Source: Porticoccaceae bacterium (GTDB lineage: Bacteria > Pseudomonadota > Gammaproteobacteria > Pseudomonadales > Porticoccaceae). From it: a DNA stretch of 8,485 nt. The notes under the pieces are model-generated. The model was not told where the DNA came from and made no database searches. It worked only from the letters and a program-made list of their open reading frames with translations. Of the stretch, positions 1 to 7,371 are shown piece by piece (position 1 is the stretch's first letter; each line of letters begins with the position of its first letter). The stretch spans positions 1 to 8,485 of the forward strand of contig PCDB01000032.1 of the NCBI GenBank assembly GCA_002591625.1, written 5' to 3'. The position numbers and the translations under genes were made by a program.

Positions 1-1229
1 TGGCAGAACTCGAGAGTCACTTAATCGCTGGCGAGCAAGCAGAACTGGCTCTTTCGGATCTCGAAACTTTTTATCAGAAAGCAAAAAGACACTTCGACGA
101 TGATCCCGAATTTGCCGATCATGCGCGCGCTTTAGTGGTGCGACTTCAATCGGGGGACCCGCAATCAAGAGCACTTTGGAAACAATTCATAGATATATCT
201 GTCGCCCATAATCTCGAAATCTACAAACAATTGAATGTTAGCCTGACGAAGGAAGATGTCAAACCGGAAAGTGCTTACAACGACCAACTTGAACCGCTGC
301 TGGAAGAACTAGTGCAAATGAATCTAGTACAAGATGATCAAGGGGCAAAAGTGATCTTTATCGACGAGCTCGCAAATAAAAAGGGGGAGCCTTCCGTCAT
401 GATCATCCGCAAATCAGATGGTGGCTTTCTATACGCAACCACGGACTTAGCTGCCCTTCAGTATCGTTCAAAGGAATTAAAAGCCGACCGGATATTGTAT
501 TTCATAGATGCCCGTCAATCTCTTCATATGAAACAAGTGTTTTGCGCGGGACGCTTGGCCAATCTTGTGCCACCAAATGTGAGTTTGGAACACCACCCTT
601 TTGGAACGATGATGGGTAAAGATGGGAAACCGTTTAAAACCCGAACTGGAGGAACTGTTAAACTAGCCCACTTGATTGATGAGGCCAGAGAGCGAGCAGA
701 ACAGCTGGTCAAATCCAAAAATCCAAATCTTTCAGAAAGAGACGCAAAAGATATTGCAAGAAAAGTCGCTATTGGTGCAATCAAGTATGCCGATCTTAGC
801 AAAACGCGCACGCATGACTACATCTTCGATTGGGACGAAATGATTTCGTTTGAGGGAAACACCGCGCCCTACCTGCAATACGCGAATACCCGTATTAACA
901 GCATTTTTAAACGGGCGCAGATCGATCCCGACAGTCATTCGGCGACTATCATTATTACTGAAAACACGGAAAAAATCCTTGCTCTAAAGCTTTTACAGTT
1001 CGAAGAAATAATAGAGCAGGTAAGCCTAGATTGTTACCCGCACGTTTTGTGTAATTACCTCTACGAATTGGCTAGCGCCTTCATGGGGTTCTACGAGAAA
1101 TGTCCAATACTAAGACAGGGCATTTCGAAAGAGAAAAAAGATAGTCGTCTAGAGCTTGCAAAATTAGCAGCAAAAAAACTCTCTTGCGGCCTTGATCTGT
1201 TAGGCATAGAGGTCATGCCCACAATGTAG
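1..1229 (+). CDS. argS: Arginyl-tRNA synthetase, C-terminal part (5' end outside window)
   Basis: Class Ia aminoacyl-tRNA synthetase that charges tRNA-Arg with arginine in the cytosol. The open frame enters from the left edge (first full codon at base 3) and ends at TAG 1227-1229, giving 408 residues. The E. coli enzyme has 577, so about 170 N-terminal residues, including the HIGH motif, lie outside. Visible: the [12 protein letters not shown] segment, the catalytic-domain stretch [13 protein letters not shown], and [17 protein letters not shown] at about 615-665, where this family has a degenerate KMSKS-like loop. These are followed by [30 protein letters not shown] and the DALR-type anticodon-binding domain ending [12 protein letters not shown]. 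No internal lesion is seen, so the gene appears intact here. It converges on ttcA with 11 bases between stop codons, and no separate terminator fits between them. Confidence 0.97.
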   Translation, partial: AELESHLIAGEQAELALSDLETFYQKAKRHFDDDPEFADHARALVVRLQSGDPQSRALWKQFIDISVAHNLEIYKQLNVSLTKEDVKPESAYNDQLEPLLEELVQMNLVQDDQGAKVIFIDELANKKGEPSVMIIRKSDGGFLYATTDLAALQYRSKELKADRILYFIDARQSLHMKQVFCAGRLANLVPPNVSLEHHPFGTMMGKDGKPFKTRTGGTVKLAHLIDEARERAEQLVKSKNPNLSERDAKDIARKVAIGAIKYADLSKTRTHDYIFDWDEMISFEGNTAPYLQYANTRINSIFKRAQIDPDSHSATIIITENTEKILALKLLQFEEIIEQVSLDCYPHVLCNYLYELASAFMGFYEKCPILRQGISKEKKDSRLELAKLAAKKLSCGLDLLGIEVMPTM

Positions 1230-1240
1230 GTTAGAAGGCT

Positions 1241-2092
1241 TTACGGATCGCATACGTTAATCGCAAGATTCTGCGAGGATTCTTTAGCAACTGCTCCACT
1301 ATTAGCACTTATCAAATCCACAAAGTCATAAAGTTTTGGATCTGCTAGCTGCGAGGGTGCTACATTCTTGATTGCACTAAAAATTGTCTCTATACGCCCA
1401 GGGTGCTGTTTATCCCATGACTGCAGCATTTCCCTAACAACTTGACGTTTTAAACCCTCTTGAGACCCACAAAGATTACATGGAATAATCGGATATTTCC
1501 TCAAATCAGACAAAGCTTGCAGATCCGCTTCACGACAGTAGGCAAGTGGCCTAATCACAACGTTGCAGCCATCATCAGAGCGTAATTTAGGCGGCATGGC
1601 TTTCAACTTTCCTTAATAAAACATATTCAAAAAAAGTGTTTCCACAATGTCATCACGATGATGACCCAGAGCTATTTTATCCGCGCCAATTTGTTTCGCA
1701 AAACCATATAGAGTGCCTCGGCGCAGGCGCGAGCAAAGCCCACAATATGTTTTGTTCTCGGCGATTTTGTCTGTGACAACACTATAAGTATTTTTTTCTA
1801 TAATATGAAGTTCTCCTCCCAATTGCCGTAAATAGCGAGGCAAAACATCCTTCGGAAATCCGGGTTGCTTCTGATCCAAGTTCACTACAACTAGTTCAAA
1901 ATTAGCTGGAGCCTGTCGCTGAAGTCCCATTAGTATATCTAACATCCCGTACGAATCTTTTTCTCCAGACAAACAAACCATTACTCTATCGCCCGGATCG
2001 ATCATTCTGTAATCAGCAATCGACTTGCCCACATTGTGGCGAAGCCTCTTCTGCAATTTGTTTTTTTCTTACTGTGTTTGTCTAGCGTCCAT
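1241..2092 (-). pseudogene. ttcA: Broken ttcA, tRNA 2-thiocytidine(32) synthetase, with two in-frame TAA codons
   Basis: TtcA is a PP-loop ATPase with an iron-sulfur cluster that makes s2C32 in a subset of tRNAs, in E. coli several tRNA-Arg species and one tRNA-Ser. One minus-strand frame runs from ATG 2092-2090 to TAA 1243-1241, 284 codons including the stop, the usual family length. Codon 8 (2071-2069) is TAA, just before [14 protein letters not shown], where family members carry a polar residue. Codon 160 (1615-1613) is TAA, directly after TLFLNMFY, where the first Gly of the conserved GGK is expected; GKLKAMPPK follows in the same frame. The PP-loop reads SGEKDS instead of SGGKDS (Glu at codon 44, bases 1963-1961). 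The cluster cysteines remain: CGLC (codons 117 and 120) and PCNLC (codon 208). No clear Shine-Dalgarno site precedes the ATG. Survival of the motifs suggests recent decay. Restart or readthrough products cannot be excluded, but the PP-loop change argues against full activity. Confidence 0.88.
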
Positions 2093-2113
2093 CTACAGGC
2101 CCATTTAGATTCT

Positions 2114-2551
2114 CTAGCCAAGTGCAAATCTACCGCTAATGGAAACCCAACCAATAGTCATTGACGCATCTTTTCTTTGCATATAACAGTCAAAAATCCC
2201 ACGATTCAAAGTATAGAGATTTTGGCGACACCAGCCCCTATTTCGCAAACCTGTTGGCAAGTTGCCGTAGTTAATTGAGCCGTTAAAAATTACAGTTGCC
2301 CGCCAATAGTATATGCCTCGAGAAGCCATTTGGTATCGGATAGATGGCTATTGCAGTAAGCCTTCATTCGGCGAAAATAAAGTGATCATATTTAAGAAAA
2401 AGGTCGGATGTTTTAAGTAACGACCAAATTTTATGCACAACCCGCTTGATTTTTCAGTTTCCGAGAAGAAAATGATCCATTGTGAAAACATGAATGGAGT
2501 AGGGATTTTGGAAGAAGCAACTATCATAGGAGAATGGTTGCCTATCAACAT
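2114..2551 (-). other. Unrecognised reading frame interrupted by one TAG, possibly a decayed small gene
   Basis: A minus-strand frame from ATG 2551 reaches TAG 2350-2348 after 67 codons. It continues in the same frame through a further segment (ATG 2329) to TAG 2116-2114, 71 codons. Without the middle TAG it would be about 145 codons. The second part is rich in Trp, Tyr, Gly and Arg (for example NLPTGLRNRGWCRQNLYTL and GIFDCYMQRK), with two Cys, and looks more protein-like than the first. No Shine-Dalgarno site precedes 2551, and I recognise no domain. It may be a fossil gene or chance open frame in AT-rich DNA; its position beside the broken ttcA makes decay plausible. Confidence 0.25.
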
Positions 2552-2628
2552 TAAGTACAGTTGTTTTTGGAGATCATTGAGTGCAATTCGCTTTGTTTAA
2601 ACGCATAAACCCATAGATAAAACGCAGG

Positions 2629-2656
2629 TTTAAAAAGTAATTGTCAAATCTGTCAA
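2629..2656 (-). promoter_or_regulatory. Possible sigma-70 promoter
   Basis: On the minus strand a perfect TTGACA (2656-2651) is followed after 16 bases by TTTAAA (2634-2629), which matches the -10 consensus at four of six positions. A second TTGACA lies 9 bases further on (2647-2642) but has no good -10 at normal spacing. It would drive transcription toward 2551 and ttcA. In DNA this AT-rich such matches arise by chance, so it is only a candidate. Confidence 0.22.
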
Positions 2657-2659
2657 ATG
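2642..2659. repeat. Tandem 9-base repeat (TGTCAAATC / TGTCAAATG)
   Basis: Two adjacent copies of TGTCAAAT with period 9 occupy 2642-2650 and 2651-2659, differing only in the last base. On the minus strand each copy contains TTGACA. It could be a duplicated promoter element or a binding site on roughly one helical face, or simply chance. Confidence 0.5.
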
Positions 2660-2742
2660 AGTCAGGCCACTTAGGAAATTAGTTAATCTGAATTCACTTT
2701 TCACACACACAAAGTAGCCCTGTACTGCATGATTGAATTCAT

Positions 2743-4017
2743 CTAATCCTCCTGAAATTTTGACCTTTGAAATTCAATACGGTTATTGGGCTTCACAAAA
2801 ATGAAATGCGCATCGCTCAAAACCCTTTCCATAAACCCTCCGGCGCTGTAACACAGGTAGTAATCCCACATTCTAATAAACTCATCTGCATAGCCTAACG
2901 ACTTAACTTCTTCCAGACGGCTGAAAAAACTTTGTTTCCATTGCATTAAAGTCTTCGCATAATGGGGGCCAATATCCTCCAGATCAAATAACCGCATATC
3001 GCTAACTCTCTTTGCGCTTTCCACTATCGCAGTGACACTTGGAATAAAGCCGCCAGGAAATATATATTTTTGTATGAAGTCGACAGAACTAAGCGCGCGA
3101 TCATAACGTTGGTCCTGCATCGTGATGGCTTGAAGCAGCATGATCCCATCTGATTTGAGAAGCCCACTACATTTCTTCAAATAAGTATCTAAAAATTGCG
3201 GACCAACTGCTTCGATCATTTCTACCGACACTAGTTTGTCAAACTCACCCTCCAGATGTCTGTAATCTTTTTTAAGTAAAGTAATATTATCGGCAAGTTC
3301 TTCCTTGGCAATAAGTTTTGACACATGAACATACTGTTCATCTGAAATCGTGGTCGTGGTCACATGACAACCATAATTTTTAGCTGCATATATGGCAAAG
3401 CCGCCCCAACCGGTCCCTATTTCAACGATGCGATCCTTCCTGCTGAGCTGTAACTTTGAGCAAATGATTCTTAATTTTGCCTGTTGCGCTTTCGCTAGAG
3501 TTGAGCTCTCATCCTCAAAGAAACCGCAAGAATAGGTCATCGATTCATCGAGAAAAAGCCTGAAAAACTCATTACCTAAATCATAATGTGCCCTGATGTT
3601 TCTTCGACTGCGCGATGTCGTATTACGGTTGAGCCAATGCAAGAAACGCCTGCGCCATATCGCAAAGGCAGAGACCTTATCTTCCAATGAATCCAGAACA
3701 TCGCGGTTGCTAATCATCAACCGAACCAATCTGACTAAATCGTCACATTGCCATTGTCCGAGCATAAACGCCTCTCCTGCTCCCAAGCTTCCGCCAAACG
3801 CGACTGTGGGGTAAAATTCCACATCATTCACATATAAGGTGGCACTCAAATCCTCCCTGTCTTCAACTGGGCGACCAAAGATCTTCGTTTCATCCCCATC
3901 AATGAGAGTCAAACGACCACCCTGAATCTTTTCGAGACGCCGGTGAATAGCGTTCTTGACTCGCAAATGAAACCAGTTTTGTCGGTGAGATCGGTTATCG
4001 CGGGCAGTCATCGTCAT
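2743..4017 (-). CDS. cfa: Cyclopropane-fatty-acyl-phospholipid synthase family methyltransferase
   Basis: A 424-residue SAM-dependent enzyme of the CFA synthase family, which transfers a methylene or methyl group to the double bond of acyl chains in membrane phospholipids from the cytosolic face. The N-terminal region (about 1-140) is the family's lipid-binding part. RAHYDLGNEFF (142-152) is followed by YSC with Cys164, the SAM loop EIGTGWGG (199-206), Glu269 in EMIEAVG and Tyr353 in PHYAKTL. By alignment to E. coli Cfa these match Cys139, Glu239 and Tyr317 of the bicarbonate site. E. coli His266 is replaced by Gln296 (LLQAIT) while Ile268 is kept (Ile298). I believe this Gln occurs in the subfamily found beside DUF1365, but cannot check. 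Start ATG 4017 lies 11 bases after the DUF1365 stop, with GGA seven bases upstream; a second ATG at 4011 is possible. It is the last gene of the operon. The product could be a cyclopropane or a methylated, methylene or furan-precursor acyl chain. Confidence 0.92.
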   Translation of the reverse strand: MTMTARDNRSHRQNWFHLRVKNAIHRRLEKIQGGRLTLIDGDETKIFGRPVEDREDLSATLYVNDVEFYPTVAFGGSLGAGEAFMLGQWQCDDLVRLVRLMISNRDVLDSLEDKVSAFAIWRRRFLHWLNRNTTSRSRRNIRAHYDLGNEFFRLFLDESMTYSCGFFEDESSTLAKAQQAKLRIICSKLQLSRKDRIVEIGTGWGGFAIYAAKNYGCHVTTTTISDEQYVHVSKLIAKEELADNITLLKKDYRHLEGEFDKLVSVEMIEAVGPQFLDTYLKKCSGLLKSDGIMLLQAITMQDQRYDRALSSVDFIQKYIFPGGFIPSVTAIVESAKRVSDMRLFDLEDIGPHYAKTLMQWKQSFFSRLEEVKSLGYADEFIRMWDYYLCYSAGGFMERVLSDAHFIFVKPNNRIEFQRSKFQED

Positions 4018-4028
4018 AAAAAAATCCG

Positions 4029-4814
4029 TCAGCTTTTGTTAAGTTTGTTGGGATGGGGATAGAATGAGACTCTCTTTATCCAAAGCTTTAGAGCTTGCCA
4101 ATAAATCGCCATGGTTACCTTCATGGTGAGGAACGGATAAATCATCAGGCTCTTAGCAAGGGATGCTGACGAGATTGGCTCGGACTTCAAACTAAGTGCG
4201 ACATCGAGAAATCGCTCTCCATTACAAAAACTTTGAATACGCACTGCCAAACTGTTACCTGGCGTCGAAATCCGCCATTGATATGACATATCCATGGGCA
4301 TGAATGGTGAAACATGAAAGTCCTTACCGACCGTGTGTACAAATTTGTCTTGTTCGCCCGGTTCTTCCTTCAGATCGAGCACATAATAATATCGTTCATC
4401 CCATGGTGTATTGGTAACCTCAGCAACAATTGTCTCAAGTGTAATTCCATCGTTGTTAAATACGTAATAAAAGCTAACAGGGTTGGATCTATAAAAAAAA
4501 TATCTCAGATTGGTTAATAATCGAATCGGGCCCTCAGGCCTTTTTCCAGTGCGAGATTCAACCAAATCTCTAACAGATGCATCGAGAGACGATTGAGTAT
4601 CGCCAAGGTAATCTGCCCGCCTAAACCAAGCCAAATTCATTTTATCAGCGGACCAGAAGATAAAATTGTCAAAAAGATGTTTAAGCTCATCAAGGTCTAG
4701 ATAGACCATAAAAATCCGGTACTGAAATATATTTTCGGCTGGCACACTCCGGCTGTGGCGCACTGACCCTGAATAAAGACGACTGCTTAATGAACTTTTT
4801 AAATTAACCCGCAC
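4029..4814 (-). CDS. DUF1365 family protein
   Basis: A 261-residue member of DUF1365, a family of unknown biochemical role almost always found between a flavin amine-oxidase-like protein and a CFA synthase. Family hallmarks in order: RLYSGSVRHSR (12-22), VYLDLDEL (37-44), NPVSFYYVF (111-119), EVTNTPWDERYYYVLD (132-147), KDFHVSPFMPMDMSYQW (164-180), IYWQALKLWIKR (237-248) and FYPHP. The conserved His and the FHVSPF segment are intact. No signal peptide is seen, so a cytosolic or membrane-surface site is likely. The start is GTG 4814-4812, supported by a strong Shine-Dalgarno site five bases upstream; the next in-frame Met would remove the conserved N-terminus. It lies 9 bases after the oxidoreductase stop and 11 before cfa, so it is surely co-transcribed. 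Its role with these partners in acyl-chain modification is inferred from context only. Confidence 0.93.
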   Translation of the reverse strand: MRVNLKSSLSSRLYSGSVRHSRSVPAENIFQYRIFMVYLDLDELKHLFDNFIFWSADKMNLAWFRRADYLGDTQSSLDASVRDLVESRTGKRPEGPIRLLTNLRYFFYRSNPVSFYYVFNNDGITLETIVAEVTNTPWDERYYYVLDLKEEPGEQDKFVHTVGKDFHVSPFMPMDMSYQWRISTPGNSLAVRIQSFCNGERFLDVALSLKSEPISSASLAKSLMIYPFLTMKVTMAIYWQALKLWIKRVSFYPHPNKLNKS

Positions 4815-4817
4815 TAA

Positions 4818-4825
4818 CTTCCTCT
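4818..4825 (-). promoter_or_regulatory. Ribosome binding site AGAGGAAG for the DUF1365 GTG start
   Basis: The minus strand reads AGAGGAAG at 4825-4818, with AGGA five bases before GTG 4814. It decides the non-ATG start. It overlaps the TAG stop of the upstream oxidoreductase gene (4826-4824), so ribosomes ending there could restart directly. Confidence 0.75.
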
Positions 4826-6080
4826 AAGGTATGTCTGAATCAGGGATCGAACGATTATTGAAACAGTTAATTGCGTTTAGTGCACTCAGTACTCCGTCCT
4901 CATGAAAGCCATATCCCCAATAAGCGCCAGCATAAAACGTACGTCTTTTTCCGTTCAATTCGTTGATCCTACTTTGCGCGTACAGCGCTTCCGAAGTAAA
5001 TTCGGGATGACTGTATTCCATCTCTTTTATAATGAGATTTGTATTAATTGCATTCTCATTGTTTAAGGTTACGCAATACTGCGTTTTGCCCTTCAAGCCT
5101 TGCAGAATATTCATATTATAGGTTAGAGAGACAGGTCCCTCATCCAACATGTGGTAGTTCCATGCAGCCCACGCTCGTTTTCTGTTTGGCATCAAACGAG
5201 AATCTGTATGGAGTGTAGCTTTGTTCTTTCTATACTTTATAGAACCTAAAATGCTTTTTTCGGCAGCGGATGGGTCTTTGAGCAACGCTAACGCATCATC
5301 GCTGTGACAAGCCATGAAGACATAGTCAAATTCCTCTTTTCCAACAGTACTTTCGATAAAAACGTTGGACAAATTGCGCTCTATTTTGACAACTTCAGTC
5401 GATAACTTTATCCGGTTTTTAAAAGGTTTTGTCAGCGCCTCCACATAAGTTTTAGAACCACCTTGGATGACATACCAGGTGGGTCTGTTACGAATATTTA
5501 ACAAGCCATGATTACTCAGGAATTTGAATAATGACCGAGCAGGGAAATCGAGTATTCTTCTATGATTTGCGGACCAAACGGATGCTGCCATAGGGATCAG
5601 ATATAAACGCTGAAAGTCATTGCTAAATTTTTCTTTATCTAGAAAGTGACGCAAAGTGTCAAAATTCTCCTCCCTTTTTAGTGTGGATTTTGCACACGAG
5701 TTAAATCTGTTTATCTCTAACAGCAATTTCCAAAATGATGGACGTATCAAATTTCTGCGCTGCGAAAATAGCGTGTTCAAGTTAGAACCCATATATTCAA
5801 AATTCGTTGCTTTACAACTGACACTGAAACTCATGATGGACTTTTGCACTTCAACACCGAGTTCAGAGAGTAATTTGGTAAAATTAGGGTAAGTTTGGTA
5901 ATTAAACACAATAAAACCGGAGTCAATATACTGGGGGCCACTCGGAGTTTGGACCAAATGAGTGTGACTGTGTCCGCCAACATGACCATTACGCTCGAAT
6001 ACGGTTATGTCATGCCGAGCGCAGAGCTTTGATGCAATCACATTCCCGGATATACCACTTCCAATAACCGCGATTTTCAT
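4824..6080 (-). CDS. FAD-dependent amine-oxidase-like oxidoreductase of the CFA/DUF1365 cluster
   Basis: A 418-residue flavoprotein with an N-terminal Rossmann fold: GSGISG at 7-12, acidic Glu29 for the ribose, and GHVGGHSHT at 32-40. Subfamily motifs follow: YIDSGFIVFNYQTYPNF (51-67), MSFSVSC (83-89), LFSQRRNLIRPSFW (104-117), MAASVWS (164-170), and the C-terminal flavin-contact segment YAGAYWGYGFHEDG (383-396). The family is annotated as NAD/FAD-binding or amine oxidase. In plants a homologous domain is fused to CFA synthase, and in alphaproteobacteria a related flavin protein of this neighbourhood is implicated as a desaturase in furan fatty acid synthesis. A role in oxidising a methylated acyl chain is therefore plausible but inferred. 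The start ATG 6080 places the Rossmann motif at the very N-terminus, with AAAGAG four bases upstream. It follows the lipocalin stop by 49 bases and precedes DUF1365 by 9. Confidence 0.92.
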   Translation of the reverse strand: MKIAVIGSGISGNVIASKLCARHDITVFERNGHVGGHSHTHLVQTPSGPQYIDSGFIVFNYQTYPNFTKLLSELGVEVQKSIMSFSVSCKATNFEYMGSNLNTLFSQRRNLIRPSFWKLLLEINRFNSCAKSTLKREENFDTLRHFLDKEKFSNDFQRLYLIPMAASVWSANHRRILDFPARSLFKFLSNHGLLNIRNRPTWYVIQGGSKTYVEALTKPFKNRIKLSTEVVKIERNLSNVFIESTVGKEEFDYVFMACHSDDALALLKDPSAAEKSILGSIKYRKNKATLHTDSRLMPNRKRAWAAWNYHMLDEGPVSLTYNMNILQGLKGKTQYCVTLNNENAINTNLIIKEMEYSHPEFTSEALYAQSRINELNGKRRTFYAGAYWGYGFHEDGVLSALNAINCFNNRSIPDSDIP

Positions 6081-6129
6081 TTCACTCTTTTAACTCTGCT
6101 TTTTGATGACAGACTGCTGTTCATGCTGG

Positions 6130-6657
6130 TTATTTTTCATGGGGAAATTGATGAATCTGATCTATTGAATAACCCATGCTTTCCACCAAAATTAAAACTT
6201 CATCCCAAACTCGCTGCTCGATTGCTGGGTCTCTGGACATGATCCACAAATAATCTCGCTTGTTCCGACCAATGACCGTGTGCGCATATTGTTTATCAAG
6301 GTAAATGATTCGATAGTCTGCTTTAAAGGGCCAGATGAATTGCATTCCCCATACCGCATTCGACTGCGTGTCAACAACAAATCCTTTCGGATGATAGCTC
6401 TTCTGGGCGCCGTCAAAACTTTTTTCATTGAAGCTAAACGTTGTTCTGATCACCCCATCATCACCCATTTCATAAACTTCAGTTGGGTTGTGAGCGCCTT
6501 TTTCCAAAAAAGTTGGAATTGCCCCTATTACATACCATCGGCCCATAAATCGTTGCAAGTCTACGTAATCGACGGTCGCGAGTGGCGTGACTTGCGTGCA
6601 ACCGACCAAGGAAAAGATGATAACGAAAGCAGAAAAATTGAAGAATCTGTAATTCAT
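6130..6657 (-). CDS. blc: Outer-membrane lipocalin (Blc-like lipoprotein)
   Basis: A 175-residue bacterial lipocalin. An N-terminal lipoprotein signal runs through FVIIFSLVGC, with Cys20 as the lipidation site. Residue +2 is Thr, not Asp, which predicts outer-membrane sorting. The lipocalin signature FMGRWYVI spans 37-44, with GRWY at 39-42, and a second family segment RDYLWIMSRDP at 134-144 closely matches E. coli Blc, which binds lysophospholipids and fatty acids. Length fits the family (E. coli Blc 177). The chosen start ATG 6657 overlaps the stop of the preceding gene as ATGA; a longer open frame to 6723 would bury the signal peptide and overlap that gene further. No Shine-Dalgarno site is seen, so translational coupling is likely. 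In this operon it probably carries or scavenges the modified lipid in the periplasm, which is inference. Confidence 0.93.
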   Translation of the reverse strand: MNYRFFNFSAFVIIFSLVGCTQVTPLATVDYVDLQRFMGRWYVIGAIPTFLEKGAHNPTEVYEMGDDGVIRTTFSFNEKSFDGAQKSYHPKGFVVDTQSNAVWGMQFIWPFKADYRIIYLDKQYAHTVIGRNKRDYLWIMSRDPAIEQRVWDEVLILVESMGYSIDQIHQFPHEK

Positions 6658-7283
6658 AGTGGTGTTGACCGCAAATATTTGATGGGGACTATCGATTTGA
6701 CCTTCGACTCTAACGTTAACCAATTTCCTCTATGATCATACTTCAAAATTATTGGCTGCTTTTGGGTTTTTAAAGTCACTGCAATTCCATCTTCGACACT
6801 TTTTTTGTCGAAGGTTACCGGCAAATGCCGCCCAGTATCTGGATTCAATAAAAAGTCTGCCTGGAGCAAATCAGGCTTCCAGTAAGCAAAGGTTCTGGTG
6901 CATGCCGGAAGCAATCGTGACGAGCCATTTTGCTTCACGACAAAACCACCGTTAGTGAGAGTCCCTTCAATGGTGGTTTTTTTCTTTCCCGACTTAGTCT
7001 CACTATTAAGACTTTGAAGACACCCATTGGACCACCTCTCGTTCGATTGATGCGCATAATCAACGCGTTTAAAAACAAAGATCCTACCCCGAAGTTGCGT
7101 TTTCGATTCCACTTCCATGTGCCCTTGGGACTCAGAAACTTTATAGGAATGCCATCCCATCAATTTTCCATTTAGAAACACATCAAAATTCAATTCAAAT
7201 TGATTTTCTGAGGCTCTGACCGAAAATGCGTTCATTAACAAAAATATTCCGACCCCGATGCCCACTTTCGTCAAAGGGACCAT
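6654..7283 (-). CDS. Secreted DUF6134-type protein
   Basis: A 209-residue protein that I match to DUF6134, a proteobacterial family without known activity. A Sec signal peptide covers residues 1-24 (Lys6, hydrophobic core, likely cut after VRA, before SENQFEL). The mature part is beta-rich: FDVFLNGKLMGWHSYKV (33-49), ERWSNGCLQSLNSET (82-96), LLPACTRTFAYWKPDLL (124-140), LLNPDTGRHLPV (145-156), then NWLTLES (187-193). Its two mature cysteines (88 and 128) could form a periplasmic disulfide. The start ATG 7283 is chosen for the signal peptide; the frame stays open to 7433 and a GTG at 7340 is possible, but both put extra residues before the signal. It lies 88 bases after the methyltransferase stop and overlaps the lipocalin start by four bases. 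Paired with the lipocalin, it may handle lipid or substrate in the periplasm (inference). Confidence 0.85.
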   Translation of the reverse strand: MVPLTKVGIGVGIFLLMNAFSVRASENQFELNFDVFLNGKLMGWHSYKVSESQGHMEVESKTQLRGRIFVFKRVDYAHQSNERWSNGCLQSLNSETKSGKKKTTIEGTLTNGGFVVKQNGSSRLLPACTRTFAYWKPDLLQADFLLNPDTGRHLPVTFDKKSVEDGIAVTLKTQKQPIILKYDHRGNWLTLESKVKSIVPIKYLRSTPL

Positions 7284-7371
7284 CTGTAACTCAAGATGAG
7301 TAGGCCTTTGAATATGTTTTTTTATTAGTAATTTTTTCACAGCAATCTGTCCACTGACCCTGCCAATATAC

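Larger units (their letters stand above)
2093..2742. other. 650-base gap without a recognisable gene
   Basis: This AT-rich stretch separates the end of the lipid operon (2743) from ttcA. It contains two unrecognised same-frame minus-strand segments, a possible minus-strand promoter and a 9-base tandem repeat, each listed separately. I found no GC-rich hairpin followed by a T-run that would make a convincing terminator for the operon. No plus-strand frame of note and no tRNA-like fold were seen. Directly after the cfa stop lies a 13-codon frame (ATG at 2742) that ends at a TGA and resembles nothing I know. Confidence 0.6.

Noticed and set aside
524..938. Minus-strand open frames inside argS
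   Set aside because: They are antisense to a strongly conserved synthetase and have no recognisable protein features.
1613..2071. Reassigned TAA codon as an explanation for the ttcA stops
   Set aside because: The first TAA sits at a polar position and the second at a conserved Gly, so no single amino acid fits both; the DUF6134-independent evidence is that TAA also ends the lipocalin gene exactly where its family ends.
2256..2266. GGCAAGTTGCC palindrome as a possible terminator or operator
   Set aside because: The arms are five bases around a single base, no T-run follows, and it lies within the unrecognised frame; too short to support.
2689..2741. Two TGAATTCA palindromes just after cfa as a terminator stem
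   Set aside because: The eight-base arms are AT-rich with a loop of 37 bases and no T-run, so a stable terminator is unlikely.
6280..6735. 151-codon plus-strand open frame opposite the lipocalin and DUF6134 genes
   Set aside because: It lies wholly antisense to well-supported genes, shows no domain or ribosome site, and is best seen as a shadow frame.
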